Made by a program: the position numbers and the translations under genes
The notes under the pieces: generated by a model
The model's database searches: none
Told to the model about the DNA's origin: nothing
Seen by the model: the letters and a program-made list of their open reading frames with translations, nothing else
Source of the DNA: Chara braunii
Taxonomy: Eukaryota; Streptophyta; Charophyceae; Charales; Characeae
DNA: 54,920 nucleotides
NCBI GenBank assembly: GCA_003427395.1
Contig: BFEA01000024.1
Span: 1,131,707-1,186,626, forward strand
Direction: 5' to 3'
In this document: positions 49,001 through 54,920 of the stretch, piece by piece
How positions within the stretch are numbered: position 1 is the stretch's first letter
Layout of the letters: every line of letters starts with the position of its first letter

Positions 49001-51992
49001 TTTCATATTAAGATTCCTTGAATTTCCTTCAATAAGAAAACAAAAAAGATTTATGCACTAAGTTATCCCTTATTGTCGTTTTCAAGATGAGCAATGTAGA
49101 AGTATCATAGTTTATAAAAGAGGTAAAAAAATATTCGTAACAACCGTTTTGTTCAGTCTCTGCAAATGAATTTCTGCAACTGGGAACCAGAAACCCAATT
49201 CTGCCCACGACTCTCATCCATTTCCTCAATTTTATATGCCCCATGTTATATCTTTTTAACGATGCGATATTTTATCCTAACCACCGGCTATCCAACTTCC
49301 TTGATCGTTACTTCTCCAAAGAAGAGTCGTAGAGGAGAACAGTATCACAAACTTTCAATGACCCTTTACGAACTCGAGGCCGTCTGTCTGATTTCACTTG
49401 ATGTTTTTTTTTTTTCTTTCTGCAGTAGAGGCAACGATCTCTTCAACTCTCTTCTTCGTAATCATTACCTGTCGTGACTTGAGGTCAAGTAACTCTTCCG
49501 TGGAAAGAATGGTCTGCATATCTTGCTTTCACCAGGTAGTCAGAAAATTTTTGATTGGGAATGCCACATGCCGACTAAACTATAATGTCATAGGGGCATA
49601 TCTAGTTGTTTGCTTGATAGTTAAATTTTCGATGAGCATTTTCGTTCTCAAATGTATTGGTCATCTTGACGGCTTACCCGAACACTACTTTACCAATAAC
49701 TTTGTCTAAGTAGCATATGCCCAAGTTCAACTTGAGCGTTAGCTTGTCTGTGTGCTCTCATACTATAGTTGTAATTTACTCTCATTATCTTCATGACGAT
49801 CTCTACATCGTCAGATCGAAGCTCATCACCTCAATTCATCACGAACTCGCGTATGAACGGATATTGAAGGTAAAATTCCTTGATGCATTCTGCCAAAACT
49901 TTCCCAGTTCGTTCACGAATATCACAATCGTCTACGAACTCATTCGGATTATCTCTTGCATCGAAGATGTATCTATATCCGTTAACCCCAAGTGGCATAA
50001 CAAATAGATCGTGATGCACCACAACGTTTGAGTCAACCACGTAAAAAGGGTTACGAGGCTCACTATTTCGAAGATTCGAAGACTTCTGAGAAAAAACGAA
50101 GGAGTTCCACAATTGGCAATCATTTTACTCATCACATCCAAAAAGTAAAAGTGTTAAACCTTCTTCAAAGTGACGCGCGCAAATTTGTGACCACCTGCAA
50201 CTCCATCGTGCATCGCAACATTTACGTCAAACTGTCGTTGTTAACCCACATACTGTTCTTCTTGGAATGTCATTGTCAGTCTTCTTGAAAAGATGACTGT
50301 ATTGTATAATGAAATCTTTACTCTTCAAGGAAACTTTTAAATCCACTTCGTTTTGAGCAAATTCTTCATTAAATCACAATCCCACATTCTGATGGATTCT
50401 GTAGGGGGTAGTTGGTGGCGCATAGGGGATAGTGGAGATAGTCGAACCGGGGGTGTGGGTGGGAGGTTGGTAGTAGGGGGTTGTGGAGGCGTTGTGCGAA
50501 TACAAATTGAGTATTGAGGTAGGGAGCCATGGCTTTCGGCGGGACGTTTGTTTGGGGGGCGGGGAGTCTGTGTATGCAGTGACAGCGCGTGGTTGTGCGC
50601 AGCAGCATCCAGATATGCGGGTGTGTTGTTCGTTTGGTAGTGCGCAGTGGTGGAAGGGTACGCTTTTTGTTGGTGAGTCAGTGAGGAGTTTTGGCATCGA
50701 GCTCGGATATGGTGGTGTGGTGGGTTGGGATCGGAGGGGCGTAGCTTGCGTTGCGTGATTTGCATGTGCGTTCCTCTTTGTCTTTTTTGGTTGGTACGAT
50801 TGTATAGTAGGTGTGCCGCGTGTGGATTGCTGCTTGCAGGTTTTTTGGGGGGGCGTTGTTTGTTTTTTAGCTCATATGCAGGAGTGTCGGTAGTGCTTTC
50901 TAGTTCGGCCGTGGTGGCTGCATTTTGGTGTGCGGTATGGTGGGTCTTTGAAGTGTTGTGTCGCTTCAGTTTTATTTTTATGGTTTATTGTTTTAATTTT
51001 AAATTGTTTTGTTATCGCCGTGGCGTTTTTTTTTTAGGGGGCGTATGTGTTTTTGCCTATGGGGTATGTGAGTCTGAATTGTGGCGGGGGGGNCGCTTAC
51101 GTATATATATATACAATATATATATATATCGTCACAAACAGAACTGCCCGGTAAACCGTAGGCAGAGAGAGAGAGAAGAGGACGACAAACGAGTGGCTGT
51201 GACAAACTGTTTCGTCGGAGTTTCACCGACTCATCAGGAGGCTGAACCCTCAACAGTCGGCAGAACCCCCTCACTGATTACACTGTAAATGATAATCTAC
51301 CTTAACCAAAATCAAAGTAGACTATCACTCACCCACACTAGATGGAAAACTCTACAGACTGTCGATTCACACCCCATCACAAGCCAGCAAAACATCCACG
51401 AAACAAAGAAAGGTCTGTCACAGCCAAAAAATACACTCCAGACACGCCGCTGGCACTAGAGGCACAGCATNTCACAAGCCAGCAAAACATCCACGAAACA
51501 AAGAAAGGTCTGTCACAGCCAAAAAATACACTCCAGACACGCCGCTGGCACTAGAGGCACAACATGACCGCCTAGTAACGGCCCTGGCCACTACCGCTCG
51601 ACCTGACCGGAAAAAACCGTAGCAGGAAGCTAGCGAAGTCGTAGCATATATCGTCACAAACAGAACTGCCCGGTAAACCGTAGGCAGAAAGAGAGAAGAG
51701 GACAACAAACAAGGGTCTGTGACAAACTGTTTCGTCGGAGTTTCACCGACTCATCAGGAGGTTGAACCCTCAACAGTCTGCAGAATCCCCTCACTGATTA
51801 CATTGTAAATGATAATCTACCTTAACCAAAATCAAAGTAGACTATCACTCACCCACACCAGATGGAAAACTCTACAGACTGTCGGTTCACACCCCATCAC
51901 AAGCCAGCAAAACATCCACGAAACAAAGAAAGGTTTGTCACAGCCAAAAAATACACTCCAGATACGCCGCTGGCACTAGAGGCACAACATGG

Positions 51993-52027
<35 letters not shown>

Positions 52028-52392
52028 TTATGCATGGGGACGGATGTGTGTGTGTAGATGTGTCCAACGACGCTGCGCACGTATATGTATATATGTGTAT
52101 ATACCTATGCGTGTGTGTGTGTGTCTGTGTTTATTAGTGTAGGTCGCACTTATGTTCGTATAAATTTAGGTGGCTATGTGCATACATATTTGTGTATATA
52201 TTTATTATGTGAAATATTATATTGGGTCCATGTCTATTTTATGTATAAGTATGCCTGTGTATGTATACTATTTGTGTATGTATGAGACTATTTGTGTATG
52301 TGTGTGCTCTTTTTTTTAATTAAACTATGTAAAGTCCGGGTTTTTTAATTTTATTGGTGATTGTTGGAGGGGAGTTTTTTTTTGTTTTGTGA

Positions 52393-52457
<65 letters not shown>

Positions 52458-54920
52458 TGTCACGTGTGTGTGTGTGTGTGTCGTAGAGTTGTTTTTTTTC
52501 AAAGTTGCGGGGCAGGCCCCTGCCCCCTACACTTCAAACTTGGATCCATATCATGCGTTACCATACACAAAACCGACACCCCCTAAGAAGTGCCCATGAA
52601 TTTTTACTTTTTCCTAATAAATACTTAAACCACCACTGCCCCCGCCGTCCAAAATTTGGGGGGACCGGTAGCATAGGTTCATGAGGGCCACAGATAGCAG
52701 AGTGGGGAGAATCGGCAAGCGACACAAATGTACATGCATCGAATGGCCGCTGTGATTTTTTCCGCAGTTGAAATTATTTTTTATAATTTCTTGAATATTA
52801 TTCTTGGAAATATCACGACAAAATCTACACACCCTCCCATTTTCAGACTTCTCGGAGTATTGTGTTAGACGGGAAAAACCGCTGAAGTCGGGGTACCTTT
52901 CTCGTTGGCCAACATGTGATTGAGTTGTGATGACCCGTCCAAACATGGACTGAAACACACTGCTGATTTCTGAGTTTTGCCCATAGACTGAATACCCTGC
53001 CGATTTCCCTGCTGCTACTAAGTCTGTGTGTGCACGCTTGCTGGACTGCATATTTGTCTGAGTGTTGTTTGGCTTGAGTGCGTGTATGGCCCGCAAGGGC
53101 ACTTGCTCGCTCAATGGGCCCTCAGGGCCGGTACTTACCTGTGGCTGTGACATTGAAGGATTGCAGCAGGAAGAACACTCAAGTAGCGGGTAGGCCGGTA
53201 CCGCACCCTGAAGGGGTATATGTGCGGGTACTGGAGGCCGAGCAGAAGAAGACAAAAGTGACATTTTTAGAGGGTCGGTAGTTGTAGGTTAGGTTTAGGT
53301 GGATACCAGTCCAACCAATCTGGGTCTAGGGCCTGTACGGGCAATATCAGAGTCTGCAATGATGTTTCCCTCCGAAAGGGAGGAGGTACTGGTTGCTTGG
53401 AAGGCCGAGCGGCCTGGAAGTCAACGCCCAAGAGGCAAAGCAGGCCGCTATATCTTCAAGCTGGGCGGAGAGTCCGGCCTCTTTTTCGGTGTGCAAGTTT
53501 GGCGACACATTGGTGGAGCGCTGGTTGGAGCAGCGCTATGCTGGAGCAGCACTATGCTGGAGCAGCGCTGCTGGGGAGGAAGGAAAAGGACACNAGGGAG
53601 GAAGAAGGAAGGAAGGGGGAGGAGCGCCAGGGGTACTTACCTGGCGATGGTGGCATCCATCTTCTTCACCTTGGTGGGCGCTGCAGCAGGGAGTCCCCAA
53701 CTGGGGAGAGTCACACCAAGAAGCTTCGAGGCAGGGTTAGGCATGGCGGCCTGAGCTAGAGCAGCCATAGCTGCTTTGGGTTGTCCTTTGGGCATCTGGG
53801 CAAGGCCTAGTAGTCCGCCATAGCCTCGGCCTATGAGAGTGAAGAGCGGGAGAGGCGGCCATGGCTATGGTGGACCTCAAGTGATACCTGCAGTAGAAGA
53901 GGGACTTGCACATTGATTCTGAATCAGCTATTCAACATTGTATTATTATTTCTTGTATGAATAAGAGAAGGGGGAGATAAGCAGGAGGAGATTGTTGGGC
54001 GAAGAAGAAGAGCCTTGCCATTTGTCTATGCTGGTGTACATCATCTTCTTATTATTATTCTAATCCTCTCTCTTCTCTCAAGTTCATTCATTTCTTTATG
54101 AAATTGGGTGGCATTGTACTATCTGATGGATGTGTATCTCGAAATTGGCGAGGATCATAACAGAGCAACATAAAGCAATAAAAATGGTTTATAGGATGAG
54201 TTGGCGCGACATTTATTTCACGATCATTAATATTTTTTTAAATTTGTTAAAATATTTTTCGTCGAAAGATCACGACCAAATCTCCACGCCCATCAATTTG
54301 TAGAGTTGTTGAGTCATCCTTCTGAGCGCAAAACATCGCGGAAGTTGGGGTACTTTTCTCGTTGGCCAACACATGCATAAATAGGAAAAATGAAAAATGC
54401 AACGAAATGGCGCGACATTCATTTCATGGTCTATTTTTTATTATTATTATTATTTTTCTTGATATTTTTCCAGGAGAGATCGCAACCTAATCTACAGAAT
54501 CTCAACTTTTTAGATTTTTTATTGATTTTTTTTAGCGAGAGAAATCGCTGGAGTTGGCCCTTGAAAATTGCAGGACTGGACCCGCCTGCATCATTGTGCA
54601 ACGTTAGGGTTTGGACACACAGGCACATCCTGACCTGCCAGTTGCCTGACGTCGGATACACTTCAAAAAAAAGCAGTCCCCAAAACCACACAGGGACCCA
54701 ATCGACCTAAGTGGTTATCAGATCGGCCAGTTGCGTATCTCAAATTTATGGGTGGGTTAAAACCCCGACGACGACCATTGACAGTAAACTTCAAAATATT
54801 AATATTTTTGTGTGTGTGTTGGGTGCGTGGGTGGGTGGACAACCATTGACAACAAACTTCAAAATATTAATATTTGTGTGTGGGTGGGTGCGTGGGTGCG
54901 TGAGTGGGTGGGTGGGTGTG

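Overview
The window looks like a repeat-dominated eukaryotic nuclear genome of the green plant lineage. Evidence: chromodomain-type Ty3/gypsy retrotransposons, hammerhead ribozymes arranged like plant retrozymes, GT-AG intron signals, long microsatellites and satellites, and scaffold gaps. A charophyte such as Chara would fit, but this is an inference and the sequence alone does not prove it. No complete, undamaged host gene is visible. Most of the open frames are chance or repeat-derived.

Region 1-9.3 kb is the only gene-dense part. On the plus strand it holds the remains of one large multi-domain gene: an N-terminal module of unknown family (1093-~1960), a ParB/sulfiredoxin-like module (~1960-2713, continuing to ~3004), a 1072-residue frame whose first half looks like a catalytically degenerate beta-class DNA amino-methyltransferase (3067-6285), an acidic tail with a good splice donor (6795), an intron (6795-7858), a short exon (7859-8250) and a C48/Ulp1-type cysteine protease with His-Asp-Gln-Cys all present (8277-8945). 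Several frame changes and stops separate the parts. One of them coincides with a canonical A AAA AAG slippery heptamer in the correct frame. About 20 copies of a 22-bp imperfect palindrome are spread through the upstream region, the coding region (all in one reading frame), the intron and the 3' flank.

Region 9.5-12.8 kb is tandemly repetitive non-coding DNA. Region 12.8-17.1 kb (minus strand) is a decayed chromovirus-type Ty3/gypsy element with gag zinc knuckle, damaged protease, RT, RNase H, integrase and chromodomain. Region 17.9-20.5 kb has composite (ATTG)n / G-rich / (CA)n modules and a 351-bp MITE with an exact 8-bp target-site duplication. A second, inverted copy of that MITE lies at 43.0 kb.

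The 22.8-25.0 kb segment is repeated without visible difference at 32.7-34.8 kb. The first copy lies between a run of Ns and an exact Tn5/Nextera mosaic-end junction (25011-25048), so it is very probably an assembly artefact. Two single-N joins (36407 and 51471) are flanked by identical or near-identical 94-95-bp copies, again an assembly signature.

Region 28-41 kb holds a 54-bp minisatellite, a ~171-bp dimeric satellite (30.1-31.4 kb, again at 40.2-40.5 kb), (CA)n arrays with degraded hammerhead copies, an inverted (CTCTA)n array, and a decayed plus-strand gypsy RT-RNase H (38.8-40.0 kb). Region 41-50 kb is mostly diverged non-coding repeats with an integrase remnant (49.8-50.1 kb, minus). 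Region 51.1-52.0 kb carries two intact-looking type III hammerhead ribozymes in tandem on the minus strand, a retrozyme-like arrangement. The end of the window is low-complexity DNA and a dispersed repeat family.
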